Positions 34,077 through 43,204 of a stretch of 43,337 nt of DNA are shown here, one piece after another. The DNA comes from an uncultured Prevotella sp. (lineage in GTDB: Bacteria > Bacteroidota > Bacteroidia > Bacteroidales > Bacteroidaceae). The notes below the pieces were generated by a model. It had not been told where the DNA came from. It made no database searches and saw only the letters and a list, made by a program, of their open reading frames with translations. The DNA lies in assembly GCA_944320305.1 (NCBI GenBank), contig CALUGW010000038.1, positions 1 through 43,337 on the forward strand, read 5' to 3'. The position numbers and the translations under genes were made by a program. Numbering within the stretch: position 1 is the first letter of the stretch; every line of letters begins with the position of its first letter.

Positions 34077-34495
34077 TTTTGTTGTTTTTGATTCTCAATA
34101 AAATGTTTTATCAGTAAATAAGCCTCTTCCGGACTGTCTGTCGAGGAGGTAAGACGCTCGACCGGGCAAATGCCGGTGCCGGCACGGTTAATGATATGTG
34201 GCACGAGTGTGCCATATTCCACCCTGACATTGCCCAAACAGAGCACCTCAAGCGCGCCGGAGCTTATCACCCCCGCGTACAGACTGTCAATCCCGCCGCG
34301 CACAAACAGCAGCGCGGCTCCGCGGCCGACGACTTTGTCTGCCGCAGTTGCGCCCCGCAGGAATACCGGATTCTCGGTTGACAGCTCAAACAGATCTATC
34401 ACACCGCGACGGCGGAACATCACAATCTCACCGCTTGCAGAACGAACCACTCCGCAGCAGTTGCTGTCCGCAAGATAATCTTTAAGCCGGTTCAT
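34073..34495 (-). CDS. DUF1893-family protein
   Basis: 140 residues. The family is recognisable from the short N-terminal strand-rich part and the region VVGRGAALLFVRGGIDSLYAGVISSGALEVL, then HIINRAGTGICPVERL. It has a cytidine-deaminase-like fold in structural relatives, and the Cys/His arrangement may bind a ligand, but no function is established. It overlaps the aldo/keto reductase gene by 14 bp upstream and the S-component gene by 4 bp downstream. The three are surely co-translated. Confidence 0.82.
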   Translation of the reverse strand: MNRLKDYLADSNCCGVVRSASGEIVMFRRRGVIDLFELSTENPVFLRGATAADKVVGRGAALLFVRGGIDSLYAGVISSGALEVLCLGNVRVEYGTLVPHIINRAGTGICPVERLTSSTDSPEEAYLLIKHFIENQKQQK

Positions 34496-35891
34496 TCTGC
34501 TTCAGTTCCTCCACAAACTTGTCAATACGCTGCATTTCCTTTGGAATGTCGATACCTTGCGGGCAGTGCTCGTTACACTGGCCGCAGCCAATGCAGTGTG
34601 ACGCCTGGCGGAGACGCGGCACAGAGCGGTCGTAGCCCACAAGAAACGCCCGCCGCTCGCGCCTGTAGTCAGGATCCTGCGCACCCCTGTTGGGCATATT
34701 CCCGTCGGCAATGCACTTGTTATAGTGCGAAAGCACCCCGGGAATGTCAATGCCATAGGGGCATGGCATACAGTAGTTGCATTCGTTGCAAGGTATGGTC
34801 TTGAGATTGTATATGTCGTCGGCGATTTCCATCAGGAAGCTGTTCTCCTCTGCGGTCAGCGGCACCAACGGCGCCGTGGAAAGCAGGTTGTCCTTCAGAT
34901 CCTCCATATGGGTCATTCCGCTTAATACCGTGAGCACGCCGTCGGGGCTTCCTGCAAAGCGGATGGCCCAGCTGGCCACACTCCGCTCAGGCTCGCGCTC
35001 CTTCATTTTCGCCGCCACAAAATCGGGCACACGCACAAGCCTGCCTCCAAGTAGCGGCTCCATTATTATGGCCGGAATGCCGCGCTTCTTCAATTCGCCG
35101 TAAAGATACACCGCGTCGGTGTTGCGGCTGTTTATCTCGTCGGCATAATTCCAGTCAAGATAGTTAAGCTCAATCTGCACAAAATCCCAGTGGTAGCGCC
35201 CCTCGTCATGCCATTTGAGCAACATATCGTATATCCTCACATCGCCATGATAGGAAAAACCGATGTTGCGAATGCGCCCTTTCGCCTTCTGCTCAACGAG
35301 CCAGTCAAGAATGCCGTTGTCCATGTAGCGGCTGTTGAACATCCCGAGCGCATCGCTGCCCTGTCCTATGCTGTGGAGCAACAAGTAGTCCACATAGTCC
35401 ACTTGAAGCTCTTTGAGCGAGTTCTCAAACATCTGCATGGACGCTTCGCGTGTCCACGTCTCTGGCGCGAAGTTCGACATCTTTGTCGCAATGAAATAGT
35501 CCGACCGCTTGTGGCGGCTCAGAGCGATGCCTGTGGCGCGCTCGGACAGGCCGCGGCAATAGGCCGGAGAGGTGTCGAAATAGTTCACCCCATGCTCAAT
35601 GGCATAGTCCACCTCGCGGTTCACCATGTCCTGGTCGATTGGCGCGTCCGGATTTTCACGGCCTGCCCCTTCTCCCTCAACTGGCAGGCGCATCATTCCG
35701 TATCCCAGCAGCGACACCTTGTCGCCGGTGTTCGGGTTAGTCCGATATGTCATTTTTCCTTTTTGAGGCTCATTCTGTGTGGCTGATGTCTTTTTCCTGC
35801 CGTCTGTGCAGGCCGCAAGAAGTGGCGCCGCAGCCACAGTGCCGCCCCCAATGGCTTTGATAAATGAGCGTCGGCTTATGTCTTTTCCCAT
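34482..35891 (-). CDS. Tat-exported aldo/keto reductase with two 4Fe-4S motifs
   Basis: 469 residues. The N-terminus carries a twin-arginine signal, SRRSFIK (6-12), followed by a hydrophobic stretch and a lipobox at LAAC with Cys28, so it is probably a folded lipoprotein exported by Tat. The middle is an aldo/keto reductase barrel (YFDTSPAYCRGLSERATG, LLLHSIG). The C-terminal ferredoxin part has CNECNYCMPC from about 368 and CIGCGQCNEHCP from about 433. A reductase that receives electrons through clusters is suggested, rather than NADPH-based. It lies after the polyferredoxin gene and before the DUF1893 gene. Confidence 0.9.
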   Translation of the reverse strand: MGKDISRRSFIKAIGGGTVAAAPLLAACTDGRKKTSATQNEPQKGKMTYRTNPNTGDKVSLLGYGMMRLPVEGEGAGRENPDAPIDQDMVNREVDYAIEHGVNYFDTSPAYCRGLSERATGIALSRHKRSDYFIATKMSNFAPETWTREASMQMFENSLKELQVDYVDYLLLHSIGQGSDALGMFNSRYMDNGILDWLVEQKAKGRIRNIGFSYHGDVRIYDMLLKWHDEGRYHWDFVQIELNYLDWNYADEINSRNTDAVYLYGELKKRGIPAIIMEPLLGGRLVRVPDFVAAKMKEREPERSVASWAIRFAGSPDGVLTVLSGMTHMEDLKDNLLSTAPLVPLTAEENSFLMEIADDIYNLKTIPCNECNYCMPCPYGIDIPGVLSHYNKCIADGNMPNRGAQDPDYRRERRAFLVGYDRSVPRLRQASHCIGCGQCNEHCPQGIDIPKEMQRIDKFVEELKQNEPA

Positions 35892-35926
35892 ATTTTTTCT
35901 GTTGTGTTCTTATTTGATTCAAGAAG

Positions 35927-37432
35927 TCATATCGTCCTGTGCTGCTCATGGCCCTCAACATAGATGGCACTGAACGGGCGTGCCGGACAAAGATTCTCAC
36001 AGGCGCCGCAACCGATGCAACGCGACTCATTGACGGCAGGAATCTTTGGAGCATCCGGACTTTTCGGGTCCGAGCTTATCATCGTTATGGCACCTGTCGG
36101 GCAATGACGGGCACAGTTGCCACACTCCACACCGTCAGTCAGCGGCACACAATTTGCCTTTATCCACACTGCATGGCCGATTTGTATTGAGGATTTCTCT
36201 GCACGTGTGATCGGCCGTATGGCCTCTGTGGGGCAGACATCAGCACAACGTGTGCATTCCGGACGGCAATAGCCCCGCTCGTATGACATTGTCGGCTGCA
36301 TCATCGTGAACAAGTCAGTAGACGGACGGAGCACATTATTAGGGCATTGCGACACACACAACTGGCATCCGGTGCAGTGCTGGGCCATGTATTTGGCCGA
36401 AAGCGCGCCCGGCGGTATTATTGGTGTGGCTCGTTCTGGAGCGATCTTGTCTTCTATGGCCGCCAGGCCGCCGTCAACTTTCTTTTTCTGCTGAGCCAAA
36501 ACTGTGCCGGTTGTCGCAATGGCCATGCCGAGCAAAAACGACCGGCGGGCAGAATCGACCGAGGTCCGGTCTACTTCACCAGAGCGTGCTGACTCTGCTG
36601 CTGCGGAAAGCCGTGGCTTGCCATGGGTGAAAACAATGGCGTGGCGTCGGCACTTGTCAATGCAATCTCCGCAAACCACACAGCGCGAATAATCCACTTT
36701 ATGGCTTTTTGAGTCAATGCAAGAAGCCTTACAATTGCGCTCACACAGGCCGCAAGTGTTACATTTCTCCGTGTCGATATGAATTCTCAGCCATGAAAAA
36801 CGGGCAAAAAAGCTAAGCAATGTGCCCACCGGACACACCGTGTTGCAATATGTCCGGCCACCGCGCCATGCAAGAAAGGCAATGACAACAAATGTCACCA
36901 ATGCAATGACAAACGTGGACAGGCTCTTTATCCAGACGTCAACGGAATAAAAAGCATAGCTGTCTATTCGCTCCGCCAGCGCGGCAAGCATATTATTGCC
37001 CATGATCCAGACTGGCCTGAACAGGCTTTCCGCTATACGCCCGTAAGAGCTGTAGGGTTCCAGCAAAGCCCCGAGAGGCACGATTCCGGCAACAAAAGTC
37101 AAAATAAAAATGGCAAGGAGTGTATAACGCAGCCACTTCTTTTCTTTAGAGAAACTGAACCTGTTCCGTTTCACCCTGGAATGCAAGCGCGAGACAACAT
37201 CCTGCATTATCCCGAGCGGACAGACAACGGAGCAATAGATCCGGCCGAAAACAAGAGTGAGAAGCAATAATACGGCCACAATCCCGGCATTGACAGCAAG
37301 AAAAGCCGGCCAGAATTGGATTTCGGCAAGCCACGACAGCCATTTGTGGAGCACGCCTGAGACATCAACGAAAAGCAGAGAGATCAGGATGAACACTGCC
37401 GCGGCAATAGTCAGTCTTAGTTTTCTCAACAT
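35927..37432 (-). CDS. Multi-pass polyferredoxin with an internal Tat-like signal
   Basis: 501 residues from the ATG at 37432. Residues 1-190 have about five membrane helices with two Cys motifs of the NapH type (CSVVCPLGIMQDV, YCNTVCPVGTLLSF). Then come 4Fe-4S motifs CNTCGLCERNC and CVVCGDCIDKC (about 224-261), a second signal-like stretch SARRSFLLGMAIATTGTVLA (294-313), and four more clusters (353-363, 393-400, 437-444, 472-482). The internal RRSFLL motif resembles a Tat signal, so the second half may cross the membrane folded. It probably passes electrons from the quinone pool or a cytoplasmic donor to the reductase downstream. Confidence 0.88.
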   Translation of the reverse strand: MLRKLRLTIAAAVFILISLLFVDVSGVLHKWLSWLAEIQFWPAFLAVNAGIVAVLLLLTLVFGRIYCSVVCPLGIMQDVVSRLHSRVKRNRFSFSKEKKWLRYTLLAIFILTFVAGIVPLGALLEPYSSYGRIAESLFRPVWIMGNNMLAALAERIDSYAFYSVDVWIKSLSTFVIALVTFVVIAFLAWRGGRTYCNTVCPVGTLLSFFARFSWLRIHIDTEKCNTCGLCERNCKASCIDSKSHKVDYSRCVVCGDCIDKCRRHAIVFTHGKPRLSAAAESARSGEVDRTSVDSARRSFLLGMAIATTGTVLAQQKKKVDGGLAAIEDKIAPERATPIIPPGALSAKYMAQHCTGCQLCVSQCPNNVLRPSTDLFTMMQPTMSYERGYCRPECTRCADVCPTEAIRPITRAEKSSIQIGHAVWIKANCVPLTDGVECGNCARHCPTGAITMISSDPKSPDAPKIPAVNESRCIGCGACENLCPARPFSAIYVEGHEQHRTI

Positions 37433-37440
37433 TATTGTAA

Positions 37441-38277
37441 TTATTTTGTTATTATATTGGTCGCGCAATCGGCATCAACTTTGTGTTCAACAGCATCCAC
37501 AACAAAAATGCTCAGCTCATAAAGCAACCATATCGGCAATGCAACAATAAGCAGAGTAAACACGTCTGCCGTCGGTGTTATCACTGCTGCAACAACAAGC
37601 ACAGCGACAATGGCATGGCGCCGGTAACGCTTCATCCACACAGCGCGCAGCATTCCGAAGCGTGCCAGCAGGCTGCAGACCACCGGCAACTCGAAAACAA
37701 TGCCGAACAAAAGGCTCATCATAAGCAACGTGTCAATATAAGAGCTGACCGTCAACATGTTTTCTATGCTTGGACTGACCTGATATGCCCCGAGAAAACG
37801 AACCGTCAGTGGGAACACGAGCAAGTAATTCACCGCTATTCCCACCATAAACATTGCGTATGCAGAAGTTACAAGCCTGACAGAAACACGCCGCTCATTG
37901 GCGTAAAGCGCCGGCGAGACGAAACGGAAAAGCACATATATCAAATATGGTGAGGCTATCAGAACACCTGCCATCATGGCAACCTTAATGTGAATCATAA
38001 ACTGCTCCGTCAGCCCTGTATTGATAAGGTGAATGCTAAAAGACTCTAATCCAAGCAGTTTGTAGACAAAGAAAGAATCGTCCGCCGGGGCAAGGACGAC
38101 GCTGAAGAGCCGGTCTTTCAGACAGAATGCCGCAACCCCAGCAACAACAGCTGCCGCAATCATGCGTATAAGGCATCCGCGCAGCACATCAAGGTGTTCC
38201 CAGAAGGTCAACTGGAAGCCTGACCCAATGTCCCCAGAGCCATTTTCGCCATTCATCTTTGCCACGTCAAAGGTCAC
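37441..38277 (-). CDS. tatC: Sec-independent translocase TatC
   Basis: 278 residues with six transmembrane segments. The N-terminal [14 protein letters not shown] and the following periplasmic loop are TatC signature, as is the late [24 protein letters not shown]. TatC is the receptor for twin-arginine signals. The start is GTG at 38277, overlapping the tatA stop codon by 4 bp (GTGA); an ATG at 38256 is the alternative. It is followed by the polyferredoxin gene 8 bp later. Confidence 0.95.
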   Translation of the reverse strand: MTFDVAKMNGENGSGDIGSGFQLTFWEHLDVLRGCLIRMIAAAVVAGVAAFCLKDRLFSVVLAPADDSFFVYKLLGLESFSIHLINTGLTEQFMIHIKVAMMAGVLIASPYLIYVLFRFVSPALYANERRVSVRLVTSAYAMFMVGIAVNYLLVFPLTVRFLGAYQVSPSIENMLTVSSYIDTLLMMSLLFGIVFELPVVCSLLARFGMLRAVWMKRYRRHAIVAVLVVAAVITPTADVFTLLIVALPIWLLYELSIFVVDAVEHKVDADCATNIITK

Positions 38278-38459
38278 GCTTCCGTCTGCTTCTCTTTCTT
38301 TGCACTGTCGCCAGAAGGCTCATCGGCAATGCCATTGACACCGTCTTTGAAACTCCTGACTCCTTTGCCAAGACCTTTCATCAGTTCTGGAATCTTCTTG
38401 CCGCCAAAAAGCAGCAGCACAACAAGCACAATGAGAATAATTTCCGGTGTTCCTAACAT
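38274..38459 (-). CDS. tatA: Twin-arginine translocase TatA
   Basis: 61 residues: one membrane helix ([15 protein letters not shown]) followed by the [20 protein letters not shown] amphipathic helix, then a charged tail. This is the TatA/TatE signature. No TatB is found nearby, consistent with minimal TatA/TatC systems. It is the first gene of a six-gene unit that ends at 33558. Confidence 0.95.
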   Translation of the reverse strand: MLGTPEIILIVLVVLLLFGGKKIPELMKGLGKGVRSFKDGVNGIADEPSGDSAKKEKQTEA

Positions 38460-38497
38460 AATGTGTTGGTTTTATATTCAATCAAATGTTCACGATG

Positions 38498-38505
38498 CAA
38501 AATTA
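38498..38505 (-). promoter_or_regulatory. Putative -7 box for the tat operon
   Basis: The minus strand reads TAATTTTG, 38 nt before the tatA ATG. A TTG lies about 17 nt further upstream. Confidence 0.55.
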
Positions 38506-38587
38506 TCAATAAAAAGTCACATCAACATGATACAAATTTCAGAAATAAGTACCGATTTTACATTTTTAAGTTTGGACAAAGCATTTT

Positions 38588-39010
38588 CTAATACTTTCTG
38601 AAGTGCAATCTGAGCATATCGGACTGCAATACCATCGTGCTTCCGTCAAGGGCCATGATGCGGAAACGCTCTTCAAGTTCGTTGATTCCGAGTTCGTGCA
38701 GCCGTGCGACATCCGTCAGCTTTATGTCTGACGAGTCGCGGTTGTTTACGTAAGGGTCGCTGAGGAACAGCGAATCGCCGGTGTTACTGAATCTGAAAAA
38801 CACCCCGGTGCCACCGATTCGCGCCTCAAGCAGGTCTGTCTGCACAGCCCAGAACACGCCGCTGCCGCGCATATCTTTCGTTCCTCCCTGCAAGGTGTCA
38901 ACTTGTTTCAACTGCCAGAAACCATCAAGATCTCCATTGTCCGATGTCTCCAATTCACAAGAAAGGCATAATATTGCTGCCAGCGGCACTAAAAACAATA
39001 ATTTTTTCAT
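38588..39010 (-). CDS. Small lipoprotein with a lipocalin-like domain
   Basis: 140 residues. The signal peptide ends in a lipobox (LCLSC, Cys at about 18). The mature part begins DGFWQLKQVDTL and continues as short beta strands, resembling the lipocalin-like domains of other Bacteroidota lipoproteins. No ligand can be assigned. Its start overlaps the stop of the Wzi-family gene by 4 bp (ATGA at 39007-39010), so translation is coupled and the two may act together at the outer membrane. Confidence 0.78.
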   Translation of the reverse strand: MKKLLFLVPLAAILCLSCELETSDNGDLDGFWQLKQVDTLQGGTKDMRGSGVFWAVQTDLLEARIGGTGVFFRFSNTGDSLFLSDPYVNNRDSSDIKLTDVARLHELGINELEERFRIMALDGSTMVLQSDMLRLHFRKY

Positions 39011-40590
39011 CTTGATTTTTTCTTGTCAAAGTTCAAAACTCCTGTTCGCATTACAGTAAGCTGCAGGCCGTAATTGTTTCCACGCAGCGTTCCGGCGTCA
39101 ATGCCGAAGCCGCCCCTAACGCCCCATCCTGCCAGTTTGTGACTCTCCGGGAAACTGTAGTCGGCCTCCAGCAGCAGGCTGAAATTGTCTTCAGGGTCAG
39201 GATATGGTTCCAAATATCTGCCATACCCTTTCTGATAAGAGGCCAACACGCGGTAACGCAGTCCGTCCGCCGGCGCTCCTCCAACGCCAAGATGCCATGC
39301 CACGGTGCGGTTGTTCTTCACCTCTATGGCACCGTCTGCGTTGTATGCGGGCGACAGATAGAGGGGATTTCCGATAACCTGCCCCCAATGTTGCCATCCG
39401 CTGTAAATGTAATGGTTGTAATAATCATCCACACCGCCGATATGGTCAGGAATATTGCTGTTATGGTCGTGGTAAATCGGACCGCTCTGATATTTGGAAT
39501 AAAGGTATTCCAGGACAACGGCATCAACCCATTTGCACTTTTTCAATCTCAGCTCGGCGCCAAGCATCATGTCTTTCAGCGAATACAGCAGATAGCGGTT
39601 GTCCTTTTTTGCATTCCATTCGTTCCCCGAGCCATAGCCGTCATAATCAAGAAGAAACATCTGCGAGTGGTCTTCAAAGAAATGGTCCGCATAAACACTT
39701 ATGCCCCACCCCGCATAATCAAAGTTCAGTCTGGCCAGCCAACTGCCCAGCTGGTTGCCTTCTGAATTCTGGTAAGTGGTCTCCACAACATCCGAACCGC
39801 CCGGAATGAACGCATTCACAAATGAGCTGAAGTCTTGCTTGTTCTCCACTTTTCTCATTTGCCCGTCTCCCGTAGGAATGTATGACGTGCCTCCAAACTG
39901 CGCGGCCATTTCCAGTCCGAGTTCCAAAGACACGTGCCGTCCCTCAGGTCCGATTTTAAGATATCCTGCCTTGCTGTGGTAAAAAGTATTGGTGGTGTAT
40001 TTGTTTTTCCCACCTGAAAAGTTCTCCTGCCAGTTGCCGTCTGTCGTCATGCCGTATGCGATGTGGCCCTTCAGGCTCACCCAGCCGCGGGTCAGCGGAA
40101 CGGGCCAGTAGTCCGGCAGGGCCAGTCTCACCTGCGGCACCGGCCGCGCGTTGACGCCCAAGGTCTGCGAGCCGCTGCTCAGCCTGTTGTTCTTCAGCTC
40201 CATCGGATACTCTTTGCTTCCGACAGTGAGCACTCCGTGAAGCCATCTCGCTTCCACAAAAGCCTGCTGGACAATAAACGCGCTGTTGAAATTCACGGCC
40301 CCGACAAGGTCAAGACCATAGCCAAGACCCCATTTCCTGGCCGAATCGGCCGCAAGCGGCCTGACAAGCGCAGCGCGCAAATAGCCATTGCCATTGTCCA
40401 ATGAACTGAGACCGTGCCTGTTGGCATTGAGCCAAAGAGGCGTATAATCGCCTGCTGAGGCTGTCCCCTGTAACGAAACGCTGTACTCCACGGAATTGAA
40501 CACCGAGCGTTCTCCTGCCCCGGCGTCTGCCATCAGAACCGATGGCAACAGCAACAGAGGGAGTGTCACAACCCTTTTAATTGCATACAT
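39007..40590 (-). CDS. Capsule assembly Wzi-family outer membrane protein
   Basis: 527 residues from the ATG at 40590 (40593 also possible). A signal peptide is followed by a beta-barrel with alternating aromatic strands. Family features include SLQGTASAGDYTPLWLNANRHG near the start and RHVSLELGLEMAAQFGG in the middle. Wzi proteins help attach capsular polysaccharide to the cell surface in Enterobacteria; Bacteroidota relatives are annotated likewise without proof. The in-frame extension to 40770 runs through the promoter and is rejected. No capsule synthesis genes are in the window. Confidence 0.88.
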   Translation of the reverse strand: MYAIKRVVTLPLLLLPSVLMADAGAGERSVFNSVEYSVSLQGTASAGDYTPLWLNANRHGLSSLDNGNGYLRAALVRPLAADSARKWGLGYGLDLVGAVNFNSAFIVQQAFVEARWLHGVLTVGSKEYPMELKNNRLSSGSQTLGVNARPVPQVRLALPDYWPVPLTRGWVSLKGHIAYGMTTDGNWQENFSGGKNKYTTNTFYHSKAGYLKIGPEGRHVSLELGLEMAAQFGGTSYIPTGDGQMRKVENKQDFSSFVNAFIPGGSDVVETTYQNSEGNQLGSWLARLNFDYAGWGISVYADHFFEDHSQMFLLDYDGYGSGNEWNAKKDNRYLLYSLKDMMLGAELRLKKCKWVDAVVLEYLYSKYQSGPIYHDHNSNIPDHIGGVDDYYNHYIYSGWQHWGQVIGNPLYLSPAYNADGAIEVKNNRTVAWHLGVGGAPADGLRYRVLASYQKGYGRYLEPYPDPEDNFSLLLEADYSFPESHKLAGWGVRGGFGIDAGTLRGNNYGLQLTVMRTGVLNFDKKKSR

Positions 40591-40662
40591 CATTGAACTA
40601 AAATATAAAATATTTACCATCCCGGCCCAGGCCGGATTGTGTTCTACAAAATCATTTACCCG

Positions 40663-40670
40663 CAAAGATA
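40663..40670 (-). promoter_or_regulatory. Putative -7 box for the Wzi unit
   Basis: The minus strand reads TATCTTTG, about 72 nt before the ATG at 40590, giving a longer leader than most in this window. Confidence 0.6.
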
Positions 40671-40888
40671 ATGATAAATAAGCAATTATCCAATGCCAAA
40701 AGCGTAAAAATGTGATAAATAACGCCACAAAATGAAGCGTTAGCCAACATATCGCTTGCACAGGCGGCATTTTTTTTGTTACTTTGCATTAGGGAGCCCC
40801 CGCAATCGCCAATCAGGCGGCCACACAATCAAGCGGACCAAGGCGCCTTCCCGGCAAGAATCAAATAACACATAAAAACTTCAGAATT

Positions 40889-41929
40889 ATGAAACGTATT
40901 TTGTCTGCACTTGTCGCGCTGCTCTTCGTTGTTCTGCAAGCACAATCAATGAGTTACGAACAGGCCCGGCGTGAAGCCTTCTTCCTCACGGACAAGATGG
41001 CCTACGAGCTTAATCTCACACAAGACCAATATGACGCCGCTTACGAAATAAACCTTGACTACCTTATGAGCGTAAGCACCGTTGATGACGTGTTCAGCAC
41101 ATACTGGACCCGGCGCAATCTCGACATGAGCTACATCCTGCTGCAATGGCAGTGGAACGCTTTCAGGGCTGCCACATATTTCTACCGCCCGCTGTACTGG
41201 TCTGACGGATTCTGGCACTTTGCCATCTACGCACGCTATCCTCGCCGCAACTATTTCTACTTCAGCCGCCCCACGGTTTACATCTCATACAGGGGAGGCC
41301 ACAGCTGGCGGAGCAACGGCGGACGCAGCTACTACCACGCACACCGCGACCACTTCCGCAAGCCCGCGCCTCACGGCGGACTGCGCGACAGATGGAACCG
41401 CGGCGACTTTGGCAACCGTCACAGCGTTGGCGCCAACAGTCGGCCGACAGTCGGCACGCCGGGCAACACGCGGCCGGGCAATAACAACGGTACGGTCACC
41501 CGCCCGAATGGCAACAGATTTGGCAACAGCCGTTCCGGCGGAACATTCAAGACGCCCACCACCACAAGACCAGCCGGAGTCACAAGCGGCGGAACAACAA
41601 CTGCGCGCAGAGCCGCATCAGGAGGTACTTTCAGAGGAAACAAAAGCGCAAATTCCGCAGGAAGCAAATCCGCGCAAAATAAAGTGCCTGCGACAACAGG
41701 CAAGGCTCCGGCAACTTCGCGTCCGGCAAGGGGCGGCTCGTTTGGAGGGGCACGGAATAATGGAACTTTCGGAAGCAACAGAAGCTCATCCGGCACCGCC
41801 ACTTCACGAAGAAGCACAACCACCGGCAGCGTAAGGAGCGGCTCTTTCGGCACACGCCACAGCAGCTCGTCACCCGCCTCACGCAACAGCGGGGCAAGCC
41901 GCGGAGGCAGCTTCGGCAACAGGCATTAG
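40889..41929 (+). CDS. Secreted Arg/Gly/Ser-rich low-complexity protein
   Basis: 346 residues with a signal peptide (about 1-20). The first 170 residues are structured, with many Tyr, Phe and Trp (e.g. LQWQWNAFRAATYFYRPLYWS). The rest is low complexity, with recurring short motifs such as GGTFRGN, GGSFGGA, SGSFGTRH and the final GGSFGNRH. The tail is strongly basic. It may bind an anionic surface polymer or nucleic acid, but this is a guess from composition. I do not recognise a named family. A TTACTTTG element at 40779-40786 is a weak promoter candidate. Confidence 0.75.
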   Translation: MKRILSALVALLFVVLQAQSMSYEQARREAFFLTDKMAYELNLTQDQYDAAYEINLDYLMSVSTVDDVFSTYWTRRNLDMSYILLQWQWNAFRAATYFYRPLYWSDGFWHFAIYARYPRRNYFYFSRPTVYISYRGGHSWRSNGGRSYYHAHRDHFRKPAPHGGLRDRWNRGDFGNRHSVGANSRPTVGTPGNTRPGNNNGTVTRPNGNRFGNSRSGGTFKTPTTTRPAGVTSGGTTTARRAASGGTFRGNKSANSAGSKSAQNKVPATTGKAPATSRPARGGSFGGARNNGTFGSNRSSSGTATSRRSTTTGSVRSGSFGTRHSSSSPASRNSGASRGGSFGNRH

Positions 41930-42317
41930 GCGTCGGCCCGCTTTGCCACAATGCAATTTCCGGCCGGGGCACAACAAGTCCGCTTTGCCACAGCGATATT
42001 TTTGAAACTGTTTTGATTTTTTACAGCTGCATCCATTTTGTTGGTTAACATTTGCTTTGCCAATGGCTTGCAGTGTCTTTCCGGCTGTTTTTGTCGCCGT
42101 TTTCATCATTTGGCCCGCCAAACTCAGTCAAACGACAACAAAAACATTGCTAAAATCCACGACAAACCATTGGACAACGAAATCAAAAACAGTTTCTTAT
42201 GGCGCCTGGCAAAGCGGACTTGCCGCAAACAGACATTCAGAAACATTGTGCTGCCGACAATCCCAACCGACGCAGAAAGACCGCGCCGACTATATTGTCA
42301 TGCGGACAGAGCCGCGC
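41930..42317. other. Intergenic region with a 13-bp direct repeat
   Basis: The 13-mer CCGCTTTGCCACA occurs at 41938-41950 and 41980-41992. Otherwise no gene, RNA or terminator was recognised between the two convergent genes. Confidence 0.55.
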
Positions 42318-43067
42318 TCAGCCCTTTATCCGGGGGTACTTCCGCGTCCAGCCGTCCCAGCGCAGCCGCATCACGCCGAACAACGCCTCGCTGAAGATGC
42401 CTCCGCTCATCTTCGACGTGCCTTCACGCCTGTTTACAAATATCACAGGAACCTCCTTTATCCTGAAACCGATTTTATAGGCTGTGAATTTCATTTCAAT
42501 CTGAAAAGCATAGCCTTTGAATCTGATTTTGTCCAGCTCGATTGTCTCCAGCACGCGCCTTTTATAGCATTTGAAGCCCGCTGTGGTGTCGTTGACTTTG
42601 AAACCAGTGATAAAGCGCACATATTTAGAGGCGAAATAGCTCATCAGCACGCGCCCGATGGGCCAGTTCACCACATTCACCCCCGAGACATAACGTGAGC
42701 CGATGGCAAGGTCGAAGCCCTCGTCATGGCACGCGGAATAAAGCCGCGGCAAGTCGTTAGGGTCATGGCTGAAGTCGGCGTCCATCTCGAATATGTAGTC
42801 ATAGCCATGTTCCAGCGCCCACTTGAAGCCCGTTATGTAGGCCGTGCCCAAGCCCAGTTTGCCCTGGCGCTCAATAATAAAGAGCCTGTCGGAAAACTCG
42901 CCGCCGGTCAGCCGGTGGACAATCGAAGCCGTTCCGTCGGGCGACCCGTCGTCAATCACAAGAATGTGGAAACATTTTTCCAGTGCAAATACGGCCCGGA
43001 TAATCTTCTCGATGTTTTCCTTTTCGTTATATGTCGGAATAATTACAATACTGTCACTTTCGTGCAT
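42318..43067 (-). CDS. Polyprenol monophosphomannose synthase-like glycosyltransferase (GT2)
   Basis: 249 residues from the ATG at 43067. The GT2 fold shows VIIPTYNEKENIEKII (8-23), DDGSPDGT (about 40-47) and the metal-binding DADFSHDP (about 98-105). The sequence RRRVLETIELDKIRFKGYAFQIEMK and NRREGTSKMS are typical of Dpm1/Ppm1-type enzymes, which transfer a sugar from a nucleotide donor to polyprenol phosphate. The sugar is not certain. No C-terminal membrane anchor is visible. The extension to 43118 is rejected because it only adds codons upstream of the conserved start. Confidence 0.92.
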   Translation of the reverse strand: MHESDSIVIIPTYNEKENIEKIIRAVFALEKCFHILVIDDGSPDGTASIVHRLTGGEFSDRLFIIERQGKLGLGTAYITGFKWALEHGYDYIFEMDADFSHDPNDLPRLYSACHDEGFDLAIGSRYVSGVNVVNWPIGRVLMSYFASKYVRFITGFKVNDTTAGFKCYKRRVLETIELDKIRFKGYAFQIEMKFTAYKIGFRIKEVPVIFVNRREGTSKMSGGIFSEALFGVMRLRWDGWTRKYPRIKG

Positions 43068-43196
43068 GGTTTCCTTTGTTTGTGCAAGTTTGGTTGTTCT
43101 GTGCCTCTGCCGCAGCATGGCCGGTGTGCGTTTTCGTGCGCTTCCGTTTCCGAAAAAACGGTCTCAGCCATCTGCCGTGCACGGCTTATCTCAGTG

Positions 43197-43204
43197 CAAA
43201 GATA
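43197..43204 (-). promoter_or_regulatory. Putative -7 box for the glycosyltransferase gene
   Basis: The minus strand reads TATCTTTG, about 129 nt before the ATG at 43067, so the leader would be long. The remaining bases to 43337 are AT-rich with nothing recognised. Confidence 0.55.

Noticed and set aside
41879-42121. 80-codon minus-strand frame with several Cys
   Set aside because: It covers the 13-mer repeats and the tail of the secreted protein in antisense; the Cys pattern follows the repeats.
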